From positions 1 through 64,000 of the forward strand of contig CAZSDZ010000009.1 of NCBI GenBank assembly GCA_964605795.1: a stretch of 64,000 nt of DNA, in the 5' to 3' direction. Below, one piece after another: positions 52,852 through 60,870 of the stretch. A program made the translations under genes and the position numbers. Every line of letters begins with the position of its first letter. Positions within the stretch are counted from its first letter, which is position 1. The notes beneath the pieces are model-generated. The model searched no databases and was not told the origin of the DNA. It worked only from the letters and a program-made list of their open reading frames with translations. The DNA is from JAFGOM01 sp964605795 (GTDB lineage Archaea > Halobacteriota > Methanomicrobia > Methanomicrobiales > Methanospirillaceae).

Positions 52852-53130
52852 ATGGCACCAGAAGAGAATCGTCCCAGTTATACTCCGTTTGATCTGCTGA
52901 CCGATGATGAATTAACGGAAGCGATGGTGATGCATATCAGGATGGGATATATCTTAAAAAACCCGGGAAAAAGCGATGAGGCAGAGACGGTTGCCCGGGA
53001 TATCGTCTCAAGGCTCACCCTGGAACAGTTAAAAGCGATCCATCCCCATACGTTCTTTGCCAATAAAAAGATGGGAAATGTCCCGGAAAATCCCTACGTT
53101 ATCGCCATAAAGATGTTGGGTCAACAATAA
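52852..53130 (+). CDS. Unknown small protein partnered with methyltransferase
   Basis: 92 residues, acidic and helical, no signal or membrane segment. Contains PFDLLTDDELTEAMVMHIRMGY and a C-terminal KMGNVPENPYVIAIK. Not recognised. GAGGTAAAA before ATG and a 2-base gap to the methyltransferase imply a two-gene operon, so it may be an accessory subunit. Confidence 0.7.
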   Translation: MAPEENRPSYTPFDLLTDDELTEAMVMHIRMGYILKNPGKSDEAETVARDIVSRLTLEQLKAIHPHTFFANKKMGNVPENPYVIAIKMLGQQ

Positions 53131-53171
53131 TCCGTTTTTACTATTTCCAATCCGGTTTTTCTGTACGGTCG

Positions 53172-54365
53172 TCATTCTTCTCTCTTTTTTTCAGGCCAGA
53201 TATGACAGGTGATTCTGAAGAAATACCCGCACGCAAGACAAGAGATGAGAGCCGGGACAAAAGAAGCCAGGATAAGCGAATATTCATAACAAAACCCGAT
53301 AATGACCCCTCCCATGAAAAAACCTGCACCGTATACGGTATTGAAGATTCCAAACGCTGTTCCCCGCTTTTTGATAAGGATGGTATCAGCAACGACGGCA
53401 CGAAGCACCGTCTCCTGAATACCCATTGAAACGCCGAAAAGGATAGCAGCTGCATAGATTACCTCCCTGCTCATCCCGAACCCCAGGAACGGGATGAGAA
53501 CACCGGTTAGCGGGATGGCAAAAAGAACAATGATGCCTCTCTTGTCATAGAATCTCCCGGCAACCGGGGCTACGACTGCATCGACCAGCATCGCAAGTGC
53601 ATACAGAATCGGTACTTCAAATACAAGGAGGATTCCGTTTGAAATGGCATGGAAGGAGATTAAGGGGAAAGAAAGGAAACCGGTGGTGCAGAGCAGCGAA
53701 AAGAGAGAGAATCTGAAAAAATCATGATCAAGACCACTTCCCTCGTCTTTGGTGTCACCCTGTTTTCTCTCAAATCCTGCCGGGTCGGGCAGGAGCCGCC
53801 AGGCTGCAACTACAAAGACCATAAGGAAAATGAAAGGAATGAAGAGGAACAGAAAACCCTGGTGATAACCCCCGGATCCTGCCAGAGATACAGCCAGTAC
53901 CACCGGACCGAGGACCGCTCCGATCTGATCCAGCAGTTCATGGATACCAAATCCCAATCCACGCCCGACAGGAGCGGTTGCATTGGCAAGAATGGCATCC
54001 TTTGCCGGAGACCGGATCCCTTTTCCTATCCGTTCGAGGATGAAGAGCAGGGCAGCCAGCTCCCACGAGCCGGAAAAAGCCAGGAGTGGTATTGCGATGA
54101 GCATCGCATATCCCCCGATGGTCAGGGACCAGTAATGATGGGTGAGATCGGCAAGTCTGCCTGATATTAGTCTGACCGCATATCCCAAAAACTCCCCGGC
54201 CCCGGTGATGGTCCCGACAAGAACTGCAGAACCACCCAGAGAGAGCAGGTATGGTCCGCTGATACTCCGGGCTCCTTCGTAGATGATATCTCCACATAGT
54301 GCGACTATGCCAAGAAGGACAATTACCAGATATGAGTGACGCAGAATATCTGCATCCCGTGCCAT
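53172..54365 (-). CDS. Major facilitator superfamily transporter
   Basis: 397 residues with about 12 hydrophobic spans. N-terminal LVIVLLGIVALCGDIIYEGARS is typical of an MFS group sharing GDxxYEgaRsi. The loop 2-3 motif region reads GYAVRLISGRLADLTHHYW. A cytoplasmic charged loop (FERKQGDTKDEGSG) separates the halves. Substrate unknown. Convergent with the small gene at 52852. Confidence 0.85.
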   Translation of the reverse strand: MARDADILRHSYLVIVLLGIVALCGDIIYEGARSISGPYLLSLGGSAVLVGTITGAGEFLGYAVRLISGRLADLTHHYWSLTIGGYAMLIAIPLLAFSGSWELAALLFILERIGKGIRSPAKDAILANATAPVGRGLGFGIHELLDQIGAVLGPVVLAVSLAGSGGYHQGFLFLFIPFIFLMVFVVAAWRLLPDPAGFERKQGDTKDEGSGLDHDFFRFSLFSLLCTTGFLSFPLISFHAISNGILLVFEVPILYALAMLVDAVVAPVAGRFYDKRGIIVLFAIPLTGVLIPFLGFGMSREVIYAAAILFGVSMGIQETVLRAVVADTILIKKRGTAFGIFNTVYGAGFFMGGVIIGFCYEYSLILASFVPALISCLACGYFFRITCHIWPEKKREE

Positions 54366-54733
54366 AGAAGAACGTAATTCACTTCCTATATAATGGTTTT
54401 TAACTCGGAAAAAACGGATGTGACAAGAGAGAAGTCTGAAGAGATAATAATGGTACTTCTTTTTGGTTTTTTTTGCAGAGGAGATGGTATCAGGGATGCC
54501 TGCCTGTAGTATGGAGCAGTTTTTACATCTTTACACCCTGAGAAAGGTTGTTTTTTTGCATCCCACTGGTCTGTTGAAAATTTCAGCATCTTCCGGCATT
54601 GCCGCATACAATACAGAGAATGATCCCAGCAATATTCGTTGATCCTGAATATGGTTTATCACATTCTTTTGATTATGTGTCAGATTTTAATACATAGGGT
54701 AATCAATTAGTACCAGTCTTTTTGGGTGTTTCT
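54366..54733. other. Divergent intergenic region before moeA
   Basis: About 365 AT-rich bases with no convincing gene. TTTTAATACAT near 54683-54693 is a probable TATA box for moeA. Confidence 0.45.
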
Positions 54734-56005
54734 ATGAAACAGAACGATTCTCGCGGCACGATAACCAAAGAAAAACCAGCAGACACCTCGTCCCGGAACA
54801 AAGGATACTTCTTCTCAGTTGTTTCTCTGGATACGGCAATCGAAAAACTCTGCAGTATCGCCCATGAAACGGGGACCGAGAGCATACCCCTGGATGAGGC
54901 TGATGGACGGGTTCTTGCAGAACCGGTATATGCTTCTTCTGATATTCCCGGTTTTGACCGGTCATGGAAGGACGGGTATGCAGTCATTGCTGCAGACACC
55001 CCGCGGGCATCAGAGGCTGCACCGGTCCTCCTTACCTGTACCGGAGCAGTTGAGATGGGGAGTGATGATAATGATTTCGTTGCTCCCGGCCAGTGCCGGT
55101 ACATCCCTACCGGGGGAGTTCTTCCAAAAGGAGCTGATGCCGTTGTTATGATCGAGTATACGGAGCGGCTCTCTGATACCATTCTTATACGAAGACCAGC
55201 GGTTATCGGAGAGAACATTATCAGGAGAGATGAAGACTTCTCTGCCGGTGACTGTATCTTTGAGGCAGGATGGGTCTTAAGACCACAGGACATCGGAGTT
55301 CTGGCAGCGATAGGAAAGACCTTTGTTGCTGTTGTGTCCCGTCCCCGGATCGGGGTTATCTCTACCGGCAGGGAACTGGTTGGCGTGGATGCTACACCCC
55401 GGCCAGGCCAGGTGCGGGATGTCAATGCATCGCTTATCGCAGCGATGCTCAGACGCAAAGGGGCCGTACCAGTCCAGTACGGGATCGTTTTTGATGATGA
55501 GACCCATCTTGTCAATCTCCTCTCTACCGCCTGCAGGGAATGTGATGCTGTCCTTGTGTCAGGCGGGAGCTCAAAGGATGAGAAAGACATCACAGCAACG
55601 GCAATCGAAGCGTGCGGGACTGTGCATATCCACGGGATCTCCCTCGCCCCGGGAAAACCAACCATAATCGGGAGTGTCGCCAATACACCGGTGGTCGGAC
55701 TCCCCGGACATCCTGCCTCGACATGTCTTGTGCTTCTCCTTGTTGTCGCTCCGCTCCTGCAGGTGATGGAAAAAAGACCGGCAGGAGCCTCGGTCATTAC
55801 AAAGGCCAGGATGGCAGAGAATGTGCCTGCTGAGAAGGGAAGGGAGACCTACATCAGGGTCAGGGTAGAGAACGGAAACGTCACCCCGCTTTTTGGAAAG
55901 TCGGGATTGTTGAACACGCTCAAAGAGAGTGACGGTATTCTGAGGGTTCCTGCCGGTGTTGAAGGGCTCGAAGCAGGGGAACTGGTGGAAGTGATACAAT
56001 GGTGA
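54734..56005 (+). CDS. moeA: Molybdopterin molybdenumtransferase MoeA (copy 1)
   Basis: Inserts Mo (or W) into adenylated molybdopterin. About 423 residues. Motifs: VSLDTAIEKLCS at the N-terminus, SDIPGFDRSWKDGYAV (MoeA DGYA), GADAVVMIEYTE, VISTGRELVG, VSGGSSKDEKD and VGLPGHPAS. ATG 54734 is preferred over an upstream TTG. Overlaps the second moeA by 7 bases. Two moeA copies are common in archaea and may specialise in Mo and W. Confidence 0.95.
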   Translation: MKQNDSRGTITKEKPADTSSRNKGYFFSVVSLDTAIEKLCSIAHETGTESIPLDEADGRVLAEPVYASSDIPGFDRSWKDGYAVIAADTPRASEAAPVLLTCTGAVEMGSDDNDFVAPGQCRYIPTGGVLPKGADAVVMIEYTERLSDTILIRRPAVIGENIIRRDEDFSAGDCIFEAGWVLRPQDIGVLAAIGKTFVAVVSRPRIGVISTGRELVGVDATPRPGQVRDVNASLIAAMLRRKGAVPVQYGIVFDDETHLVNLLSTACRECDAVLVSGGSSKDEKDITATAIEACGTVHIHGISLAPGKPTIIGSVANTPVVGLPGHPASTCLVLLLVVAPLLQVMEKRPAGASVITKARMAENVPAEKGRETYIRVRVENGNVTPLFGKSGLLNTLKESDGILRVPAGVEGLEAGELVEVIQW

Positions 56006-57843
56006 CCCGGTACTTAAACCTCATCTCACTCGCAGAGGCAAAAAAGATCATCTGCACCGCGTTTTCCTCACGCCCGGAAAGAACAACGACCGTTGCCCTT
56101 TCCGAATCGGTCGGACGTATCGTGGCAGAGGATCTGGTTGTTCCTTTCACGGTTCCCCCGGCACCGCTTGCCGCGATGGACGGGTACGCGGTTGCGAGTG
56201 CATGGACTCATGGTGCATCGGATCAGAATCCCGTTGCTGTTCCTGGTGCAATCAGGGTAAACACGGGAAATGTCATGCCAGAGGGTACTGATGCGGTCAT
56301 CATGGTTGAGGATACATGGGATGTCGGGGATGGGATAATTCAGGTCCGAAGCGCTGCCCGTCCGGGGCAGCACGTTCGGCCTGCAGGCGAAGATGTCACT
56401 ATCGGACAGATCGTCTTTCCTGCAGGTCACGGTATCAGGCCCTACGATACCGGTGCTCTTGCGACCTATGCATGTACTTCTGTTCCGGTCCGTGATGTAT
56501 CGGTCGGGCTTATCCCTACCGGATCGGAACTCGTCCCGCCAGGCACCCACCCGGAACCGGGCCAGGTTGTCGAGAGTAACATGGAGATGACAGCAGCATT
56601 TCTTTCGGCACTCGGGGTAACTCCGGTGATGTACCCGATAACACCTGATTCGCCTGATGCTATCAGAAAGGTGGTTCTTGATGCCATACAAAGAAACGAT
56701 ATGGTAATCATATCTGCAGGGTCCTCTGCCGGCACGAGGGATTTCACTTCGCGTGTAATAGGAGAATGTGGTGAGGTGCTGTTTCACGGGGTCTCGATGA
56801 AGCCGGGAAAACCGGTGATCTGCGGGAGCATTTTTGAAAAGCCGGTCATCGGGATGCCAGGCTATCCGCTCTCTGCAGTAGTCATTCTCGAGGAACTCAT
56901 CGCACCGCTTTTTGCAGTCTGGGGTTTTTTCGTTCCCAAACGACAGGAGATAGAGGTCTTTCTTGCGCAGAGGCTTGCGAGTGACGGGGGTATTGACGAG
57001 TTTGTCTACCTTTCTGCAGGAAAGATTAACGGGAAGTACATCGCCGTTCCCTTATCAAGGGGTGCCGGGGTGCAGATGGCTGCCCTTTCTGCCGATCTCT
57101 GGCTCCATATTCCTCCTGAAATCGAGGGGTACGCAGAAGGGACGGTTGTTACGGCAGCCTCCCTGTTTCCACAACCTACCCTTGATGCAACCATCCTTGT
57201 TGCCGGGGTGCATGATCCGATTATCGGGGTCGCAGACAGTATGATGCGGGGGAGAGGGCGGATCATCAGGTTCCGCAATACCGGGGAGGTCTCAGGGCTT
57301 CTTGCTCTTGCAACCGGTGCATGTCACCTCGCAGCAGTCAGGTATGATCCAACTTCCGGTAGTGTCAGAGATGTTACCAGAAGATGGCTTTCCGGTATCC
57401 CGGTACAAACAGTGACGGTTGCTGATATCGTGTACGGTATCGCAGGAAATGCCGTATATTCGATTCAGGATATTTCACAGGTTCGGTTTATCTTTCCATT
57501 ACAGGATAGTCCACAGGAAGCACTTCTGTACCGTCTGCAAAAAGAAGCAGGAACAGACAGAGATACACTGATAGAGAACAGTATCCGGAAAGATGAGGTA
57601 GCCATCCTGTCAGCCCTGAAAAACGGTTCTGCCGATGCCGGTTTCTGTTCAGAATACAGCGCTACGTGTGCTGGCCTTTCCTTCTCGCCAATGGGAACCC
57701 TCAGATACAGTCTGGTATACCGGGCAGAGGCGGAGCAGGAACAGGCATTGTCAGATTGTATCAGATTGATTCGATCCGACACGTGGAGAAGAAGGGTTTC
57801 AGATATACCCGGGTATTCTCTATTAGATCAGTCAGATGTGTGA
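55999..57843 (+). CDS. moeA: MoeA (copy 2) fused to a periplasmic-binding-protein-like domain
   Basis: 614 residues. The N-terminal 400 are MoeA (PLAAMDGYAV, GTDAVIMVEDTWD, LIPTGSELVPPG, ISAGSSAGTRDF, VIGMPGYPLS). The C-terminal 200 resemble the PBP-like domain seen in archaeal MoeA proteins, starting near ILVAGVHDPIIGVADSMM and including GNAVYSIQDISQ-like and GSADAGFC segments. That domain may bind molybdate, tungstate or a pterin directly. Co-translated with copy 1. Supports metal-specific cofactor loading for Fwd and Fdh. Confidence 0.93.
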   Translation: MVTRYLNLISLAEAKKIICTAFSSRPERTTTVALSESVGRIVAEDLVVPFTVPPAPLAAMDGYAVASAWTHGASDQNPVAVPGAIRVNTGNVMPEGTDAVIMVEDTWDVGDGIIQVRSAARPGQHVRPAGEDVTIGQIVFPAGHGIRPYDTGALATYACTSVPVRDVSVGLIPTGSELVPPGTHPEPGQVVESNMEMTAAFLSALGVTPVMYPITPDSPDAIRKVVLDAIQRNDMVIISAGSSAGTRDFTSRVIGECGEVLFHGVSMKPGKPVICGSIFEKPVIGMPGYPLSAVVILEELIAPLFAVWGFFVPKRQEIEVFLAQRLASDGGIDEFVYLSAGKINGKYIAVPLSRGAGVQMAALSADLWLHIPPEIEGYAEGTVVTAASLFPQPTLDATILVAGVHDPIIGVADSMMRGRGRIIRFRNTGEVSGLLALATGACHLAAVRYDPTSGSVRDVTRRWLSGIPVQTVTVADIVYGIAGNAVYSIQDISQVRFIFPLQDSPQEALLYRLQKEAGTDRDTLIENSIRKDEVAILSALKNGSADAGFCSEYSATCAGLSFSPMGTLRYSLVYRAEAEQEQALSDCIRLIRSDTWRRRVSDIPGYSLLDQSDV

Positions 57844-58061
57844 CAAAAAAAGCGTACAGACATCGGATCAAATCGCATAGGAGGGAAGGAACATAGACCT
57901 GATAATCTGATGAACCCGGTACTTTGATGTGTGCATGAAGATTAGACCTTTTTGATCAGGTATTTCCCGGATAAACCCCTGATAAAAAAATGAGACAAGA
58001 AGGAGTGAAGGGTAGTTCATATGAGATCCAATATAAAAAATGACACTTGTTATATCATTGA

Positions 58062-58080
58062 ATGTATAACCAATATACAT
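58062..58080 (+). promoter_or_regulatory. Inverted repeat operator of toxin-antitoxin pair
   Basis: ATGTATA-(5)-TATACAT, 14 bases upstream of the antitoxin ATG. Position and form fit autoregulation by a ribbon-helix-helix antitoxin. Confidence 0.5.
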
Positions 58081-58094
58081 CAAGATTGGTTTCT

Positions 58095-58331
58095 ATGAAC
58101 ATTAATATCGGAAGACCGTACGAAGATGCTATCCGGAGGATAATCGAGAAGGGATATGCGGGGAATCAGACCGAGGTTATCAGACAGGCAATTCTCGCAT
58201 ATGAAAGAATACTTGAGGAGGAGGAGATGATGCTGGTCCATAGAGGCGTCTCCATTGAGATGGGAGAGGTGGTTTCTGGCAGTAAATCTCTCTATAATCT
58301 CGAGGATATGAAGAAGCTCTCGAAGAAGTGA
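58095..58331 (+). CDS. ParD/CopG-like ribbon-helix-helix antitoxin
   Basis: 78 residues starting MNINIGRPYEDAIRRII. The N-terminal strand is followed by GYAGNQTEVIRQAILAYERI, a typical RHH pattern (NQTEVIRQAI). The acidic C-terminal tail would wrap the toxin. Start ATG 58095 is chosen over an upstream ATA. Overlaps the toxin gene by 4 bases (GTGA). The operator-like palindrome lies just upstream. Confidence 0.85.
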   Translation: MNINIGRPYEDAIRRIIEKGYAGNQTEVIRQAILAYERILEEEEMMLVHRGVSIEMGEVVSGSKSLYNLEDMKKLSKK

Positions 58332-58597
58332 CCATAATGGAGATGGTATTTACCGAGTATGCACTTAGAGAGTTTGAACGATTTCCCCGTGATCTCCAGA
58401 CCCTTTTCCTCTCACATTTTGAGAAGATCCAGTCTATGCCACCCCGCCGTCACATGAAATATGGCATCCCCTTGCATGTGGAGAATGTAACACGGCAGGC
58501 ACGGATCATCTATGAAATCCGGGAAGAAACGCTCTATATCCTCCATTGCTTTTCATGTCACAAAGACTATGAGCAATGGTATAATTCATACCGATGA
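58328..58597 (+). CDS. RelE/ParE-like toxin
   Basis: 89 residues from GTG 58328 (ATG 58337 possible). Sequence VFTEYALREFERFPRDLQ, then ARIIYEIREETLYILHCFSCHKDYEQWY, matches the RelE/ParE fold: alpha hairpin then beta sheet with basic residues. Probable mRNA interferase or gyrase poison. Co-translated with the antitoxin. Confidence 0.85.
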   Translation: MTIMEMVFTEYALREFERFPRDLQTLFLSHFEKIQSMPPRRHMKYGIPLHVENVTRQARIIYEIREETLYILHCFSCHKDYEQWYNSYR

Positions 58598-58805
58598 TTT
58601 TCGTACATTTACCCTGTCGAACAACCCGGAATTTGCCGGCCTGCCAAAAAAGAAGATATACTCTGCAGGGAGTGCGGACTGATTCTCTCTATCTGCAGAA
58701 AAACCCCGGATTAGCACACCCTTTCCCAGGGTGCAGAATCAAAGACCCCTGTGTCGATCCTCAATGCAGACAACCATTCAAGATGGCAGTTCCTGTGAGA
58801 GGCTA

Positions 58806-59186
58806 TCAGTCCTTGGTTACCAGATCGGAAAAGATCTGCTCTCCCATCACTCTCGCACTCTCCCGGGGATACCTATCCCGCATGATGGTCAGGATCCGAT
58901 CGGTACCTGTGGCAGTAGTTAGGATACCAATACGTTCTGCACGCGTAACGAGTTCCTGTTCTTCCATCATCGCAAAATAGGGCAGGATATAATAATGGGG
59001 CACATCAAGGAATTCTGCCAGGCGTCTTGTCGTAGGAAACCGGATACGAATGCCTTCTCCTGAAAAGGTAATGGTTACTGCATTATCTTCGAAGAGAAAT
59101 ATCTGCACTGCAGATTCAAAAAGTCCCTCGATAGAGAGAGATGGCATACTCCTTACGTATACCATCCTATCGAGATAAGCATTCAC
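58806..59186 (-). CDS. Conserved-looking unknown protein, winged-helix-like
   Basis: 126 residues. No recognised family. An N-terminal strand-rich half (VQIFLFEDNAVTITFSGEGIRIRFP) is followed by helices TRRLAEFLDVPHYYILPYFAMMEEQELVTRAERIGILTTATG, which could be a winged helix. Starts with GTG at 59186 (ATG 59165 possible). Follows the 67-residue gene by 15 bases, so the two are probably one transcript, divergent from the Mo-storage-like gene. Confidence 0.65.
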   Translation of the reverse strand: MNAYLDRMVYVRSMPSLSIEGLFESAVQIFLFEDNAVTITFSGEGIRIRFPTTRRLAEFLDVPHYYILPYFAMMEEQELVTRAERIGILTTATGTDRILTIMRDRYPRESARVMGEQIFSDLVTKD

Positions 59187-59201
59187 AAAAAGTGTAGTGA
59201 A

Positions 59202-59405
59202 TTAGTGTCTCTTCTTCTCGTCATCAGGGACCGGTTGGAGCCAGATTATCTCTGCGCCGATATCCTGTGCAATCAGCTCAAGTTCCCTCTTACGAAAGTG
59301 CGTTGCAATGACCTGTATCTCTCCACCGGTTATCGCAACAATCCGGTATTTCGGCTGTCTGACCCCATCACCAACCTTCTGCCGCTCGCGTACATAGATC
59401 TTCAT
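59202..59405 (-). CDS. Unknown small beta-rich protein
   Basis: 67 residues, MKIYVRERQKVGDGV and then PKYRIVAITGGEIQVIA, ending with a charged tail. Perfect AAGGAGGGATACATC before ATG 59405. Looks like a compact beta-alpha-beta protein; no known family. First of a two-gene unit divergent from the Mo-storage-like gene, suggesting a link to metal homeostasis or its regulation. Confidence 0.7.
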   Translation of the reverse strand: MKIYVRERQKVGDGVRQPKYRIVAITGGEIQVIATHFRKRELELIAQDIGAEIIWLQPVPDDEKKRH

Positions 59406-59434
59406 GATGTATCCCTCCTTTTTCTTTGGTATGC

Positions 59435-59452
59435 CAGTTGTTATACCAACTG
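59435..59452. promoter_or_regulatory. Palindrome in divergent promoter region
   Basis: CAGTTG-TTATAC-CAACTG between the small gene pair and the Mo-storage-like gene, about 30 bases before a TATA box (TATAAATA at 59481-59488). Suits a shared repressor site. Confidence 0.5.
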
Positions 59453-59502
59453 ATATAGTACAGTTATTTCGTGGCCTATCTATAAATATGCAAGGGAAGA
59501 TT

Positions 59503-60315
59503 ATGCACAAACGTTTTTTGTTAAAGAGCTACCTGCAGGATGAGACCCTGGTGCGAGAGGGATTATTTGACGCATATAAGGACAGGCCGCTTCTGCGGAT
59601 ACTCCCGAATTTACATGTTATAAAGATCGGAGGACATGGAATCATCGATTATGGCAGGGATGTAGTCCTTCCCCTGGTAGAGGAGATTGGTTCACTCTCG
59701 CAGAAGAACCAGATGCTTCTTGTTACCGGGGGAGGAGTCAGGGTCAGGCATATCCTTGATATCGGACTTAACCTTGGTATGCCCACCGGAGTCCTTGCCG
59801 AGCTCTGCGGTAAAATATCAGAGCAGAATGCAATCATGCTTGCGACACTCATGTCACCGTACCGGGCAGTGAGAATCCACACCGGAGATCTCCTTGAGAT
59901 CCCGACATTCCTCGGGATGGGTGCGCTCCCGGTCATTCACGGAACACCCCCCTACGGCCTTTATGAACAACCATCTGAAAAAACCCTGGGAGGGATCCCG
60001 GCCCACCGAACCGATACCGGCGCATTTCTTGCAGCAGAAGTGCTTGGAGCAAAGAGTTGTATCCTTGTCAAAAACGTCGACGGACTGTATACCCGTCACC
60101 CCAGGTATCCGGATGCGGAACTGATCCCAGAGATCACTGCAGGAGAACTGTTAGAGATGAAGATGGATGACCTCGTCCTTGAACGGAAAGTAATTGAACT
60201 TCTGCCAGAGTCCCGTTCAGTACGGGAGGTTCGGATCGTAAACGGTCACAAACCAGGAATGGTTACCCGTGCTGTTGCCGGCGAGAACGTTGGTACCATC
60301 ATCAGGGCTGATTAG
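59503..60315 (+). CDS. Molybdenum storage protein-like (amino-acid-kinase fold)
   Basis: About 270 residues of the uridylate-kinase/MosAB type. Strong resemblance to MosB-like subunits: VIKIGGHGIIDYGRDVVLPLVEEI, LLVTGGGVRVRHILDIG, MPTGVLAELCGKISEQNAIML, IHGTPPYGLYE, PAHRTDTGAFLAAE and CILVKNVDGLYTRHP. MoSto proteins use ATP to pack polyoxomolybdate or tungstate in the protein cage. TATA box at 59481-59488 puts transcription start near the ATGs at 59488/59503; 59503 is preferred (leaderless or very short leader). Only one subunit type is seen here, so it may form a homo-oligomer. Neighbours are Mo/W genes. Confidence 0.78.
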   Translation: MHKRFLLKSYLQDETLVREGLFDAYKDRPLLRILPNLHVIKIGGHGIIDYGRDVVLPLVEEIGSLSQKNQMLLVTGGGVRVRHILDIGLNLGMPTGVLAELCGKISEQNAIMLATLMSPYRAVRIHTGDLLEIPTFLGMGALPVIHGTPPYGLYEQPSEKTLGGIPAHRTDTGAFLAAEVLGAKSCILVKNVDGLYTRHPRYPDAELIPEITAGELLEMKMDDLVLERKVIELLPESRSVREVRIVNGHKPGMVTRAVAGENVGTIIRAD

Positions 60316-60583
60316 TACATCCTATCCCGTTTGAACGAAAGATGCCATCCTCTGAAATATCAGGTGACAGTATCAGCGGATCCCGGGCGTATCTTCCCGT
60401 ATTGTGAGAATTGAATCAGAACGAAAAAACCCTTGCATTAAGAAACCATAGGTTTTCCTGCCTGATACCTGCACCCATGACAGTCAGATTCATGTGCCAT
60501 AATCCCGCGCATGACATCTGCCAGATAGGGACGGATTTTGTATACACGCATCTTCATACATCAAAAAACCTAAATCCTAGGGT

Positions 60584-60868
60584 ATGGATCCTCTCCTGTA
60601 TACCGGGTACGTCGGTGGCATCTGTACGACACTTGCATTCCTGCCGCAGGTTATGAAAACCTGGAAGAGCAGAACAGCCCATGACATCTCATGGGGGCTG
60701 CTTTTTTTACTCCTTGTCGGTGTATCTCTCTGGGTTATGTATGGAATCGTGGATACGGATCCTCCCCTTATTGCCGCTAATACGGTCACCGGATCACTTA
60801 TCGCCGCTCTTGTTGGTATGAAATGGTGGTTTGCACATACCAGCACCGGAAGAGACGGTACTGATTAA
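60584..60868 (+). CDS. SemiSWEET-like PQ-loop membrane protein
   Basis: 94 residues with three hydrophobic spans. YVGGICTTLAFLPQVMKTWKSR has the PQ motif, followed by DISWGLLFLLLVGVSLWVMYG and ANTVTGSLIAALVGMKWW. A half-unit of SWEET sugar carriers that dimerises. Sugar substrate is not certain in a methanogen. Ends 2 bases before the convergent permease gene. Confidence 0.85.
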   Translation: MDPLLYTGYVGGICTTLAFLPQVMKTWKSRTAHDISWGLLFLLLVGVSLWVMYGIVDTDPPLIAANTVTGSLIAALVGMKWWFAHTSTGRDGTD

Positions 60869-60870
60869 TA

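Noticed and set aside
54386..54607. 73-residue minus-strand frame upstream of moeA
   Set aside because: No motif, poor composition and no ribosome site; lies in promoter DNA.
60411..60656. 81-residue plus-strand frame overlapping the SemiSWEET start
   Set aside because: Out of frame with a clearly real gene and lacks hydrophobic or domain features.
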